Source: Gigaspora rosea
Taxonomy: Eukaryota > Glomeromycota > Glomeromycetes > Diversisporales > Gigasporaceae
DNA: 64,000 nt
Assembly (NCBI GenBank): GCA_003550325.1
Contig: QKWP01000103.1
Span: 418,677-482,676, forward strand
Direction of reading: 5' to 3'
In this document: positions 34,790 to 47,460 of the stretch, piece after piece
How the letters are laid out: every line of letters starts with the position of its first letter
Numbering within the stretch: the stretch's first letter is position 1
The notes under the pieces: generated by a model
Told to the model about the DNA's origin: nothing
What the model saw: only the letters and a program-made list of their open reading frames with translations
The model's database searches: none
Program-made: the position numbers and the translations under genes

Positions 34790-37550
34790 ATAAGAAGATG
34801 GAAGATAATTACTAAATTTTTTTTAAAAAAAAGCCAAATTTATCTTTTCCAGGTTTTTTTATGACCGTCATGCTCAGCCTGGTGGTAGCACAAATTATTT
34901 TGTAAAATTTTCGACATAACTATCTTGTTTAGACATGAGCAGTTCTTCTGTTGAATTTCAGATTACACTGAAGACCAGAATTTTTTAGTATTTAACGTTC
35001 ATTATAACGAGTCACGAAGTCATATTCTTGCTCAATAAAGTGTATAAAAAAAAAAAAGATGAAACAATAAAAGAATTTTTTTTATAAATATCAATGAAAA
35101 GATCATTGCAAATATAAATGTAATTATTAATAAGTAACTATTCTATGGTCTCATGATCTGTGAAAATCGAGAAAGAACACGTTTCAATTCAAAATTGAAG
35201 TAAATTCAGAAATGGATAATAGTATAAAATAATCCTTTTATCACGCAGCGTTCAACTTGCGCTTTTCTTATTATATTCCGTACTGTGTAAAGTATATAAT
35301 AGAAAATAAAATAAGTGCTTACTGTACAAGTATGTATTCATATATATAATATAATAATAATTATTACAGTATATACTTACAAAAAACTGAAAGCCAGTAT
35401 AAGTTTAAAGTGTAATTTATTTATATCGACCTATTAAATAAACAAACGAAATATTAAAATCATGTTCTTATTTAAAATACATTAAATTTATGATGTAGAC
35501 AAGTTTTACATCTTGTGATGCTAGTATTACTTATATCGTAAACGTCATTTCATAAATAAAAAGTGATAAAAATTTACTTAAAAGTTTATATAAAGAAATT
35601 AAATAAATTTGCATAAATTAGAAATGCTGCAATAAATTTAAGTAAAAAAACAAATCACATAATCAATTAAAAAAAAGCAAAGCAGTAAAAAATTCGCATG
35701 ATTAAAAACTTTTAACAATTTTTATATTATCACGTAGAGCGCACTTTCATCTTCTTGTACATAGTAAATTACTTCTTTGGAGCTTGCCACACCTCATTTT
35801 CTTGCAAAATGTAATGTCAGTTTTCACTTGAATTAACATCCAAATTGACGATTTTATTAATTTCAAGGGCAAATGTGCTTTTAAAACACTCTATTCGTGA
35901 ATGTATTCATGAATTGCGTCATCAATTACTGTTTGCAAGATAAACCAATACCACATACAAATCTTTTTAATTGCATGTTAAAATTTTATTATCATTAAAA
36001 AAAAAAAGCATAAGCATAGTTAAAAAAAAATCTTTCACCAGGTTTTTGTCTTGACTATTTTGTCTTGGCTAGCATGCTTTGTTGCTTGGTACACAGCACA
36101 AATTATAAAAATTTTTAATATAAAAGCTTGCATCCCTAGATTTTTTTCAATTGGCTTAATTGTTGAACATAAAAGAATTTTAAAATTATGAGTTATTCAA
36201 TATTTAAAACTTGGTTATATGATTCGCTTGGATTTTTAAGTGCAGTTTAAACTTTAATTATATTTATTTCGATCCATTAAAGAACGTTTATTTTCCATTG
36301 ACGAATAAACGGTTCTAATATTCTATCGAAGATTTTACTAGCCAGAAAGTTGTATCATTCCATATTAAGAAATTAATAATGAAAAAAATAACAAAGATTT
36401 GTTTAAAATTTAAACATTCAAATGCTTATTTATTTTTATTTTTTTTTATATGAATTAATATAATTAATATTACACATCGCAATACGCAATATATTTGTAG
36501 TACGTACTTAGAATAAAATTTATATAATTCAGAGTTTTAATTTTTTTATTAAATTTCGAATATTTAAGAATAACGTAATCAATCAACCTAAATGCGAAAT
36601 ATCACATGCTACTGTGTGACTACTTGGCATTACCAGTACGATCACGTTTCGTTGGGGTGGTCTGTCAACTAAGTAAATCAAAACTGTATATGGTATTATA
36701 TAAAAAATTTGAAATTAAATTTTTTAATCTAATCTTTATTATTACAGTATTAGATGTTATTTATTAATAAATATTTTATTGGCGACAATGATTTAGATTC
36801 AGGGTCTTTACAACTAATAAGTAGAATCTTAAAATTTAAACAAATTGATAGAAGATCTCTACATTCCAAGTTACAGAGCCAAAATTTATATTAATAAAAA
36901 AAAAACCCTACCTGCAGTTTAAATTTCGTCCGGTTATCCAACGATAAATACAGATAAAGTAATTAGAATAAAAAATTTGGGTTTTCATATGTAATGCAAA
37001 AATTGCTCTGTAACTTTGTTAATGGGATAGAAAAGAGTCAATTGACGTTAAAATTTTCTGCTAAAAAGGAAGGTTGTAATCTTGCATCTAAAAAAAGTAC
37101 ATTAATTATATATATATATGTGTTACAATTTCCGTAGGTTCAAATATTAGTGTTCACTCCAACGTTTCGTGTGTGGTAAGGATTGTCGCTTTTTCTAAAC
37201 AATCCTATTTTAATAGATGTGATGATTTTTGTTTGTTCATTTTTGGAAAGTATTATGATTTTTCAATTTCTAATATGATGATTTCATTATCACTTGTCAT
37301 TTAAAGTTCATATTACGACCAGGCAGCACATGCCCGCGCCACATGCTCTGGGTGCCGATCGCATGACGCTAATATGGAAATTGATTGAAATCATATTCAA
37401 GGAATGCAACATCATATGACAGCGCCACGTAAAGAAATAGGATTCGAACAATCATAATGCCAGAAGAAATTGTATTTAAGTATACGGGGCACAGTAGTAT
37501 CAAACCCAAACAAAAGAATTCCTCGCAACCCACCCTACCTCACCCAGAGC
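34790..37550. other. Gene-free stretch
   Basis: Related segments at 34845-34905 and 36035-36105 share CAGGTTTTT and GCACAAATTAT. At 36655-36710 there is a piece like the left arm of the 40.4-41.1 kb foldback (AAAACTGTATATGGTATTAT). No supported gene. Confidence 0.4.
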
Positions 37551-37552
37551 TA

Positions 37553-38250
37553 GTGATACAGGCCGATGCCAAATTCTCGGGCCGACCCGGATGCGGAAAT
37601 TAATCGGCCCGGTCGACCGGGTCGATCATATTGTTAAAAAACTTTCAGTCAAACAAAATGCAAAGTAGTCTTATAATTTGATCTTCTCAATATGAAAATA
37701 TTCAGAATTACATCACGATACTTGTGCAAGATTTCAATTGCTAAAAAAATTACACGGAGATGCATTTAATTAGTCGATATAATGATCAGCATATAATGTT
37801 ACATAAATTACAAGAGTGCATGTGATGCGCATATATAGTGGATCTACTATATGCGGTTATAAGAGGGCCCGATGGGTCCTCTTATGGCCGGTGATCTACC
37901 GGGTTATTTTCTCATAGTTGGAAATAAAAGTGATAAGTATGACGTAACTCATAATCGATAATCAGTGCTTTAATCAGCGAGCAGTCAGAACTCCTAATTG
38001 ATTAGTTGAATTTATAAATATCGACTAGAAAAGTCGACTATTCGATTTTAGTTGGATAGATAGTTATCGACTGCAAGCACTAACTTGAGAATGTTCTACG
38101 CGTGATTTAACTAATAATTATAAGTTATATAATGAAATTCTATCAGACGAAAAAAATTTAACTATATACCGGCCGGGCTGACCTGCAGGATGGGTCAAGG
38201 GCCGACCCGCCCGCCCGCCCGGCTGATGGGCCGAGGTCAGCCCGTATCAC
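37553..38250. mobile_element. GC-ended element with TA target duplication
   Basis: GTGATACAGGCCGA at the left and TCAGCCCGTATCAC at the right form TIRs, both abutted by TA. Subterminal sequences are strikingly GC-rich (GGGCCGACCCGG at the left; GACCCGCCCGCCCGCCCGGC at the right) in a ~70% AT setting, while the centre is AT-rich and non-coding. Probably a non-autonomous TA-targeting DNA transposon. Confidence 0.75.
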
Positions 38251-38289
38251 TACACAGAGCAGATGACTATGTAATTCTACCATTTCTCT

Positions 38290-38595
38290 TCTCTGCTCTC
38301 TTATTTCACTATTTCTCCAATCACAGCTGGCTCTCTTCGGCAAGCGGGAAACCACCGGCTAATCATTCCTGCGGCGACTCCCAGCGCAACTACGGTTGCA
38401 AACTTCCCGGGATGTCATTGCCGCTCAGACCAATTTCGACCGATAACTTGCTTAATTGTCTTCATGTACTAGACATCATTTCTATTGCTTCAATAAAAAT
38501 TCGTCTCCGGCCTAAATTAATCGCCGGCATAGCCCAACAAAATATGTGTAATGCGATGCTTTTCGAACATATAAACTTTAAATATATAACTTTTG
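38290..38595 (+). repeat. Dispersed ~300-bp conserved sequence, copy 1
   Basis: Aligns along its length with 58605-58895 in the same orientation; best shared block GGCGACTCCCAG.GCAA.TACG, plus GCGGGAAA..., TCAATAAAA and TTTGCCG/ATCGCCG ..CATA.CCCAA.. words. Reading frames are not conserved between copies (ORFs at 38190-38615 and 58548-58802 share little protein sequence), so it is more likely a mobile or RNA-type sequence than a coding gene. Confidence 0.65.
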
Positions 38596-39169
38596 ACAGA
38601 TCAGTCATGCACTAGTGAAACTATATTTATTAGATTTCTTTTAACATTCTCTTTAATGAAGATTTTTTTCGAATAATATAGAGATTAAAATAAAAAATAG
38701 TTTAAAAAATCAAATCATTTTTATAAAGACTTATAAAAAGGCTTCATTATTTTAAATAATAAAAGGAGCCTAATAAATATAATTTCACTTATTGTGTGAC
38801 TGTTCTATCAAAAGTTGGATAAATTTAAAGTTTAAATGTTTGTAAATCATTTGACATGCAAGACCCCAATAATGTGTCAGTAAAAATTACATCGTAATTC
38901 AATTATTTAAATGTTGATATTTAACGATCACCATTAATATGAATGGATAACTCTTCATAGTAATACTTGGAAAGCGAATATCGAAATACGTAATTTCGAA
39001 TTTCACATTTTGTTAAATAATAATGATATAGTTATTTTAGTTGATTAGCGAGAATATTCTTATATAAAATTGCAATCTCATTATCATAAGATTGCACGTG
39101 TAAATTATAATAAACTATAATATGTAAAAAAAAAAAAAAAAAAAGTAAGGGTAAAAAGAAAATAATATA

Positions 39170-39358
39170 CCTTTTTTCTACCAAATTCGTGTCTCAAACA
39201 AATTCATGATCTAGTAATCAAATCTTGATATTTTTGAATTGTCACATTGAAACGATCAAATGTTACCAAAATCATCAAGATTTGATCACCAGATCATGAG
39301 ATATCAACGACACAAATTGTATGAATTTAATTGAGACACGAATTTGGTAGAAAAAAGG
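39170..39358. mobile_element. MITE (CCTTTTTTCTACCAAATTCG ends)
   Basis: Near-perfect 27-bp inverted ends, with the arms continuing (AATCAAATCTTGAT / ATCAAGATTTGATC) so almost the whole 189 bp can fold. It lies about 365 bp upstream of the secreted-protein gene. Non-coding. Confidence 0.88.
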
Positions 39359-39605
39359 CAAATCTCGGACATATAACCTTAGGAACCCTTATTTGATAAA
39401 AGATCTACCAGAATGATGGTATCGTTCTTCGTTTTGTATGATACCATACTGTGGTTTAAAGACTTGTAATCGCTACTTTGATCAATGAAAAAAATCCCCC
39501 CGAATTTCCAGTAAATAATATGTACTTATTAATTGCTCTAAGGGATTTCAATTTTGAAATTTGACCAAAGTTCCGAGTTTTAACATTAATGATAAAAATA
39601 TTTTA

Positions 39606-39615
39606 TATATAAATA
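39606..39615 (+). promoter_or_regulatory. TATA-like box of the cysteine-rich gene
   Basis: TATATATAAATA-type sequence about 110 bp upstream of the ATG at 39723. Position fits a core promoter; not proven. Confidence 0.4.
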
Positions 39616-39722
39616 CACAGAAACTGATCAAAGAAAATACACTTTTCAAAAATATTTTTAAACCCTAAAAAATTAATAATTTAAAGACGTTTTCGAAATA
39701 ATAATAAAAAATTACAAAAAAC

Positions 39723-40031
39723 ATGAAATATTTTTTCTATTTTATAATTCTTATTTGCATTGTTTATGGCCTGTCGATTCATGGGTCACCTTTGCATGAA
39801 GGTAAAATGCTGAATTAATTATTTTTATTTTATAGCTCTTATTATTCTAATTATTAACCTATGTATATTTTCTTGACAGCTCGATCTGGTTACCTTACGA
39901 AACGATGTACTCCTGGTGGTGAAAGCGGGGATTGCGATGGTCTTAAACCATGTAAGAGCAATAAAGATTGCGGACAATATCAAATATGTTACAATCATAA
40001 ATGCGTTTATCCGCCAGATGCTCTGTCATGA
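39723..40031 (+). CDS. Small secreted six-cysteine protein (76 aa)
   Basis: Two exons, 39723-39801 and 39880-40031, around a 78-nt intron (GTAAAA..TTCTTGACAG) joining in phase 1. The protein starts with a signal peptide (MKYFFYFIILICIVYGLSIH), has a Lys-Arg pair (YLTKR) just before the first cysteine, and ends DALS. The mature part has six cysteines with gaps of 8, 5, 5, 5 and 4 residues, including PCKSNKDCGQYQICYNHKC. Even spacing and small size suggest three disulphides, a knottin/EGF-like fold (inference). Acts outside the cell; candidate effector or signalling peptide. It is too split for a simple ORF scan. No named family recognised. Confidence 0.88.
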
Positions 40032-40412
40032 TCCAAAAGTATGAGTGATATCATATAAAATTAATTATCGAAATTTTTTTTATAATTAACAAGAACAATG
40101 GATAAATTGAAAAGCTGTTTATGTGATGCACAGTTATTTTAATGAATACAGTAGATGATTTATTATCAATGTCGAAATAGATGATAGGTGATAATAGTTG
40201 GTGGGTAAATATCTAAGTAAATAAAATTAGTAGTGATAAAAAGATTATTTTATAGATTTTTAAATAGATCAACAAAATCGCTCATTGTTTTTATTTTTTT
40301 AATAAATGTTCTTTATAATAATAGGTTAAATTAATATAATTTCCATGAACTTGAATAGCTTATTTAAATGCTTAATAAAATTAGAAATTGTGGCTTCACC
40401 GCTCAGTTTCAA

Positions 40413-41090
40413 GTAATAATTGGATGTAACAATGGGGTGTTCGATCAATTACTGTATGTAAATTAAAACTATATGTGGTACCATATAAAAATTAATTAAG
40501 GATTTTTTTTTTTGAATTTAATGATCAGGATAATGATCGATAGTGACAGGGATTATTTATAACTTTTTATATATAATTTAATAGTAAAGAGTGACTTGTG
40601 TATTTTTAGATGTCTAGAGCGAATGGCTTTATTTTTCTTAATTATTTTAGCATAAATCGATTCTTAAACACCTTTATAACAAAGTTTCGTTGAACCTTTT
40701 TTTAATATTAACATTTAAATTTCATGCTGACTCTTTACAAAAATTCTGTTTCATGTTGTAACCATTCTAAGTGAGGTATTTTTATTGTGGACAAAAAATT
40801 TAATGCTAGAATACAATATTTTTAATGTAACTTTGTATAAAGGTGTTTAAGAATCGATTTATGTTAAAATAATTGAAAAAAGTAAAGCTATTCGCTCTAG
40901 ACATCTAAAATATACAAGTCATTCCTTACTATTAAATTATATATAAAAAGTGATAAATACCCAGCCACTATCTTGATCACTATCCTGATCATTAAATTCA
41001 AAAAAAAATCTCCAATAATTAATTTTCATATAATACCACATATAGTTTTGTCAAACATTGTTGACCGAATACTCAATGTAACAAGTAGAG
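40413..41090. repeat. Foldback element, ~0.68 kb
   Basis: Arms of ~270 bp in opposite orientation: GTAACAATGG..GTTCGATCAA, ACTATATGTGGTA, ATATATAATTTAATAGTAA, GAATCGATT, each found inverted in the right arm. A partial copy is at 36640-36710. The ORF at 40973-41164 is a shadow. Confidence 0.8.
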
Positions 41091-41200
41091 TAATAACATT
41101 TAATCACAGGTCATTTTTTCACTGGAATTGGTGTCATTCCAATGTGCTGATATGCATCAAATGAATGATATTAACTCCGATGAAAAATTTTTTTATTAAA

Positions 41201-41435
41201 CCTAGTTGCCGCACAAAAATGTGCGACATCTTGGCCTGCATTAAATTAATTTAGGCCGACGCTTTTCTAAATTCTTAATTTTGACCGGAAATTAGCTTCT
41301 TTAACGTTAATTTTTTTAGTTATGAAAAAGGAAATTTTTTTAAGAAATAGGTTTGCTCTATGGTAAAATTGGCGTAGAAACTTTATGAGTATCTGCCTAA
41401 TTCTTTCTTTTTTTTTGCTTTGTGCGGCACCTAGG
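41201..41435. mobile_element. MITE (CCTAGTTGCCGCACAAA ends)
   Basis: 17-bp inverted ends with one mismatch (left CCTAGTTGCCGCAC, right GTGCGGCACCTAGG). No clear target duplication. Non-coding. Confidence 0.8.
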
Positions 41436-41733
41436 ATAAATAAAATTTCTTATTTTCATATGATCAATATCAATATTATTGTATTATTGTTTGTTTTATC
41501 AGTTATTATGTTCATATGATATTTTGACAAATTATGATGTCGCTTCGTGACAAAAATATTAGGGAAAAAAATTCACTTGATTATATAAACAAAAAATAAT
41601 GTGATAATACGTTATAAACGATTATTGATAATATGCTTATATTCAACAATATTTCAATTTTCTCGTCAATAAAAATAATATATTTCAATCAAAATATAAA
41701 ACGGTAAAATTCTTTTGCAGACAATTTTTTAAA

Positions 41734-41779
41734 GATAACTTTATACACAGTGCAGAGTTCTATAAATTTAACGGTCAGC

Positions 41780-41810
<31 letters not shown>

Positions 41811-41928
41811 TTATTCTTTAAAGAGCTATATAGAGTTGAAATTCGGTTACTCTTCGAATCGCTATAACTTTCTATTAAAAAACTGACCGTTAACTTTGTT
41901 GAACCCACCTTTACGTATAAAGTTATCT
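41734..41928. mobile_element. MITE (AGATAACTTTATAC ends)
   Basis: Imperfect ~45-bp inverted ends that both run from AGATAACTTTATAC to TTAACGGTCAG; the centre has long T and A runs. Confidence 0.7.
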
Positions 41929-42467
41929 ATCCGATTTTTTTTAATAAAAATATATATATTGATTTTATTGGCTAACCATGAACATTGAAACATTGTCGAA
42001 TATAAGGCTTCACAAAGTTAATTTCTTGGTTTTCATAACATCAAATAAAAATTTTGACCGGGTCACCCGGATTTTTTAGTTTTTTTAAAAAAAAATTTTA
42101 GCAATAAAATTCTAAAAAAGTGATCCACAAGGCTTTTGAACTAAGCTATTCTCCTTTATATAACTAAGTAAATAGATTCTTTGGATCTTTATGATTCTAA
42201 TGGTGGCAAAACATTAAACTTGGCCTTGAAACCTGGAGATATGACCTTCCGAATTTAGGCAATAATCTAAAAACTAGTGTAATAAATTGCATATTCATGC
42301 AACCCATCTTATTTGTTTTTTAAATATTATTATCATTAAAAATTTATAATCTTCTAGTATACACAATATAAATTAAATTTGAATACCAATGTATATGGTT
42401 AAGATTAAGCTGATTGCATTAGAATTATCATCATTATTTAATGCAAAAAATTCTGTTATAAAACTTT

Positions 42468-42694
42468 TTCAATAGAAAAGAGAGAAATATATTTTAGACC
42501 CATAGGTTTTAAAAAAGCCACATTAAGTCACATTTTTAAATTTTTGATCACAACAATGATCATTGCAGTTTCTACTCAGAACCTTTTGAGTTCGATTACT
42601 TCTGCTAGTAAAGATGTAAAAACATGACTTAGCATGGTTTTTTTTTAAAACTTTTAACTGGATTTAAAAACAGATTTCTCTCTTTTCTATTGAA
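42468..42694. mobile_element. MITE (TTCAATAGAAAAGAGAGAAA ends)
   Basis: Perfect 21-bp inverted ends, arms continuing more loosely (TTTTAAAAAA.CCA, TAAGTCA). 227 bp, no ORF, no clear target duplication. Confidence 0.88.
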
Positions 42695-43059
42695 TAGCTA
42701 TATTTGATGGTTGAGTTAGTATTAGTACATAAAAAATTTTGCTTCAACTTATTCGTTATTTGATGACCAAAATATGTTAAAGTTAGTTTGTTGCAAATAG
42801 TTTCTACTGTACTATGAATTGTTTCGGTGATAAATTCGGTTACAGAACTTACATGTTACGTATTCTGTTACTATAGTATGTGGTTAAGATCTGGTTAGTC
42901 TGCATTAAAATTTTCCAAGCACAGTGCAGGCCTAGTACGATCAGTCTATGTAAACTCAAAAATAATTTTATTAGTTGTCACATATTGGCAGTCGAGGCCT
43001 AAAATATAAACTAAATCGATTTTACAAAACCTACTTAGCCTGCTTAGTCAATTAATGCT

Positions 43060-43150
43060 AAAATATCGCGCATTTTGAATATTTTGAGCCATTCCGCTGC
43101 CTAACTCTTAAAATTATCGCACATTTTGACATTTTGAGCCATTCAGTGCT
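43060..43150 (+). repeat. Two-copy tandem repeat
   Basis: ATATCGCGCATTTTGA..ATTTTGAGCCATTC and a second copy ATTATCGCACATTTTGAC.ATTTTGAGCCATTC, about 55 bp apart. No coding sense. Confidence 0.6.
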
Positions 43151-44459
43151 AATCGTGCGTATCATACACGATGTCATGATGCACATGCTACGCATTACTT
43201 GCACATGTTAACGTATATTAAACCATAATAAAAGTAAGCATGATTTGGTCTAATTGTGCATGATGAGCCTGGTGCACGACCAATCAAAGGCACAAATAAT
43301 ATTATATTAAAATATTAAAGCGCACAATTGATGTTAATTGACCATTAACTCTGATTTAGATTTATGACGTTAAGATAGTAATTGTCATAAATTTATATGC
43401 TTTCCCACGCCATATTTGCAGCAGTAATTGCTTATATTTCTATTGGCTAATTTTTTTAAAAAAAATTGAAATTTAGATTCTTGATTTTTAGACCCGGCCG
43501 GATTATGAAATCCAAGAAATTAATTTTGTATGGCCTAAGCTTCGTCACCATGAAATTTTTACTTAATTGTTAAACTTAGTAGATTTTAATTTAGTGCGTT
43601 CTTATCAATGAGTCAAAATGTGACTGAAATGCGTTGGGAATTATGTTTTAATTAACGAAAAATATTTTTAACCAATCAAAATATGCCTGTCATTAAATAC
43701 AAAAAAAAACTTTTATTTTAGAAATAGAAAAGAACAAAGGCAAATTTACAATTTACTGGTATTAGTATTTTATATATGTTTAAATTATTAAACATTTAAA
43801 AATTTGTGAATATTATAATATTATAACATTGACAGCGTAAATATACAAAATTAAATTTAAATCTTTGTTTTCGAATGAATAGTAATTATTATTTAAATAA
43901 TAGATTAGAGATCTTTTAATGCTAGTACTGTTTGCCATTTACGTCAAGTTTATATATATTTTTTTCATAAAAGATAAGTAGATTTTATAATATTTTAAAT
44001 TATTGTTTATGTGATATCATGTGAAAATTTTTTGGCTTGATATTTTTATCATGAAATGACATCATCACATCACGGCGCATTTATGAAATTTAGCAAAATT
44101 CGTCACCAAATCCAAGCATTTGTTCCCCAGATTTAAATTTTAGTTACCAAATTAACATATTAAACTATAAATGTAAACCCCGAAAAAATTTTTTGGACCT
44201 CTGATCTAGACTGATAGCGCGTCTAACTCATCTTCCCCACTCCCGACGCAACTTATTAGACATAGGAATTTATTAAAATGATGCATCACAACTTAGAAAT
44301 GTTGATTATCTCAACCAAAATCTATATTTGCGCATTAGTGGTCAAATTTTTTAAATTTTGGGTATTTTATAAATTCGCCACAATGATTTATGCAAACTGT
44401 CACGACAAAAAATTCACATACTAATATAATATGAACAATTACATCAATATTGGACATAC
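43151..44459. other. Gene-free stretch
   Basis: AT-rich with normal CpG. No ORF, splice-supported exon or RNA gene recognised. Confidence 0.4.
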
Positions 44460-44547
44460 GAAAATAACAGGAAATTTTTTTATCGGAGTTAATGTCACTC
44501 ATGTGCTGCATAGCAACGCATGGGAGTGCAATCTCCTGTTATTTTTC
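44460..44547. repeat. Short hairpin element
   Basis: GAAAATAACAGGA and TCCTGTTATTTTTC at the ends with an inner CACTCATG / CATGGGAGTG pair. 88 bp. Confidence 0.6.
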
Positions 44548-44609
44548 ACCGTACGCCCAACTCTTATAAATATAGTACCAAAATATTAATTATTTTTATT
44601 TTTTTTTAG

Positions 44610-44654
44610 AAAAAGAATTAACCGAACAATATGGTCTTATAAAAAGAATTCTTA
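44610..44654 (+). other. Possible orphan exon
   Basis: A 45-nt segment bounded by a strong acceptor (TTTTTTTTTAG) and a consensus donor (GTAAGT), open in one frame (KELTEQYGLIKRIL). No partner exons recognised on either side, so this is probably a gene relic or chance. Confidence 0.2.
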
Positions 44655-45244
44655 GGTAAGTCTCAAAATCGAAAAAATTGAAGATTTTTAAAAAAGAATT
44701 AAAAGCATTGAAATTAAGGATTAAAGTAATTATAAATAGCACAAGATAGATACTTTCTCAGTTTTTGTCAAGTATAAAAGTTTTAGATTATATTATTTTA
44801 CTAGCTTTAGTGATACAAATTTTTCAATTGATTAGTTGATACCGTATGGGCGAAAATTTTTGATTGGAACGTTGTGATTGTTAAAACAAGTGAGCTATTG
44901 GATCACCCAATAAAATCAAACATATGTCCAGTCCCATATAAATTTGCAATATTGCAGATTTTTTTATCATTATAATTATCATAACAAAAAATAATACATA
45001 ATGATCGTAATGCTTATTATAATGATTTTAATACTTTGCTTTAATTAATAAAGCTTTAAATCATACAGTATTTACTTATTTATATTATCGAAACAATTAA
45101 CAATTCTTAAATAATTACACTTTATATATAGTCTTACCAATTTTTATAATATACGGTGTTATCATGTGAATGAATAAAATTTTCCTTTATTTATTTTCTA
45201 TTCTATCCTATATATATTCTTCTTTCTAATTCTATATCTAAAAA

Positions 45245-46085
45245 TGTTATAAATTTCTATAATTAACCTTCGAACTATTGTTGTCGATCCGATGTCTTTA
45301 TTTAGTCTCCATCTTTCCTAGATAATTAATTTTCAATACTATAGAAAGTATATCATCCGCATTATACGCTGATCTAAGACGAATCCTTCGTCAGATGCCA
45401 ATGCGTACACCAGTCTTGGATGTAGCACTAGAAATAATCAGAATCCTTCGATTCTTCCTTATTGCTCTTTTCTTTAACTTCTGATTATTGCCTCACCGAA
45501 TTAGGACACCAGTTCCGACAAAACTTCCTTTGACAAAGAGACCTAGCATTGGAAGATCCTATGGCGTAATAATGAAGAATCCACGATTGAAGCTTTTGTG
45601 CCTTGTGTAAATTCTTTTATACTATGAATAACACTCGAATAAGGAAATTAACATTCCTATTTGTCCGATAAGAAGACAAACGTAAAGCATTCGATTGGTT
45701 TAAAGGGGTATATTACCAGGTGAACTATAAGGTTTAACAAGAAAGAGGGTTTTAGAATCATTGTAATGAACTTTCATTGGTGTTGGGTGAATTAAAGCTT
45801 GGTAATATCAGAAGGAAGAAGACTCGGGGGATCTAAGTAATCCACAAGTAAATAAACCTAATATGTTCGCTCTTCATATATCTTTAGATTTTGGTCTTTA
45901 GTTAATCCCTCATTATAAAGTATAGTATTGTTGTAAGTTTTGCTATAATATTTGTCTTTTATTGTTTTTCTTGTATTTCGAATCATTATATTTATAAACC
46001 CAACCCTAATGCATTTTATATTCGTTTACCACCCTGACCTATCTCAGCACTTACTAAACTGATGCTCCCAAATCAGATGGTAACA
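45245..46085 (+). mobile_element. Probable solo LTR
   Basis: Begins TGTTA and ends TAACA, 841 bp, close to the 854-864 bp of the LTRs at 52-55 kb. It shares with them TTATAAACCCA.CC and an end of CTGATG.CTCCCAA...GGTAACA. Hairpins GACGAATCCTTCGTC and AGAATCCTTCGATTCT are inside. No 5-bp target duplication is visible, which lowers confidence. Confidence 0.45.
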
Positions 46086-46267
46086 ATTGTTTCGTATTAG
46101 ATTATATATGTGCCAGTTTAAATGTATTTTGATTTGAAAATTTTACTATGGTATATAAAATCTGAAAACATGGAGTTGTTAAGAATACAGTAAAGAGTGA
46201 AAGATGTTAAAATCGGAAATATATATATATATATTAAATATTAAATTTTCAAATATTAATCTTTTAA

Positions 46268-46606
46268 TATAATGTTGAACACCATGTCACACAAAACTAT
46301 TAGAATAGCCAATCAAAATTTAAGATCAGGTGTAACATAAAATTTTGTTTGTTTTGTTTATTTTTTGAAAAAAAACCTTCATAACTTAAAATTTTACTTA
46401 TGAAAACGCCTTTGGGGCTCTAATAAAAAAAATTCCTTGCTAAATTTTGGTATAAACTATGCCCCCTGCCCCATCCCAGGTCTCACCCTAACCCTAAGGT
46501 AATAAAAATTTATTTTTTGTTTTTGTAAAAGTTTATTTTTTTGTTTTTGTTACACGAATTTGCAAATCTAATTTACCTATGGTGTTCAACACCATAGGTG
46601 CATTTT
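46268..46606. mobile_element. MITE family with GGTGTTGAACACC ends, copy A
   Basis: Left GTTGAACACCAT, right GGTGTTCAACACCATAGGTG. Interior has CACCCTAACCCTAAGG and CCTTGCTAAATTTTGGTAT. The same design, in reverse orientation, is at 49595-49941. Confidence 0.75.
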
Positions 46607-47158
46607 ATAATAATTGTAAAAACTGTCATAATTTTTTAATCAACAAATTTATCATCATGCAAAAATCAATGAGACTAGACATATGTTTGATCATATTGGA
46701 TGATCGGCCACCCAGTGAACTATGTGAAAGTTAATTAATTTTTGTGTATCAAAATAATAGGATAGAATTTAATGTAAGTAGTTCTATAGCAAATTAGTAT
46801 AAGTTTTTTGTTTTAGTTGTTATTACTTATTATGGTAGATGTATTCATGTAAATTAAAATTTTTCTCATGTTTGCTAAAAAAAAAATTTTTTTTTTAAGC
46901 TTATTTATCAAAAGCAACAAGGTTTAGGTATTATTAGATGAATTTTAAAACCCTTTATTTAAAGATGCATTATTTTTTTTAAATTTTATAATTTTACCAT
47001 ATCACCAGCAATAACTTTACTGTATTAGCTAACTATGAGTTAGATTGTATTGAAATTGTCATAATTTCTATTTGATTTAATATAAAAAATTCTATTACAA
47101 ACTTATGAACTATCATAATAACACATATGTGGTTAAGCTAGTTTGTATTACTAATAGT

Positions 47159-47460
47159 TGTGGTGTGCATAAAAATTTCGCCCCCTATGTGATAAGTACC
47201 AAAATTCTTTTAAGTTCGTTTATGTTAGGTTAGGGTTAGGGTGAGTGCCCAGATAGGGTTTGGGTTTAGGTTATTATATAGTAAAATCGCTCAAGGAAAC
47301 TTTTTGTTAGTTCAAAAAAGTGGTTTCTTATACAAACTTTAGAGAAATAAGCTTTTTTGACAAAAGACGTTTGTTTTGAAGTTTTTCCTGATCATGTTAC
47401 ATTATACTAAATTATGATCATTTATTGTCAATAATCACGTGGGCAAAATTTTTATGGTGA
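47159..47460. mobile_element. Related MITE
   Basis: Ends GCATAAAAATTTCGCCC and its complement GGGCAAAATTTTTATGG. Interior contains GGTTAGGGTTAGGGTGAGTG and CAAGGAAACTTTTTGTTAGT, like copies at 46.3 and 49.6 kb. Confidence 0.65.

Larger units (their letters stand above)
42007..43565. repeat. Inverted ~75-bp segments 1.5 kb apart
   Basis: 42007-42083 (GTTAATTTCTTGG, TTGACCGGG..ACCCGG) recurs inverted at 43478-43565 (CCAAGAAATTAA, ACCCGGCCGG). Could be the ends of a larger non-autonomous element that later took in the MITE at 42468-42694. Confidence 0.45.

Noticed and set aside
38158..38615. Overlapping ORFs of 65 and 141 codons
   Set aside because: They cross the boundary between a transposon end and the dispersed repeat, and the 58.6-kb copy does not keep the frame.
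45361..45830. gag-like coding inside the probable solo LTR (KAFDWFKG)
   Set aside because: Only short frames between many stops; not enough to support a gag call.
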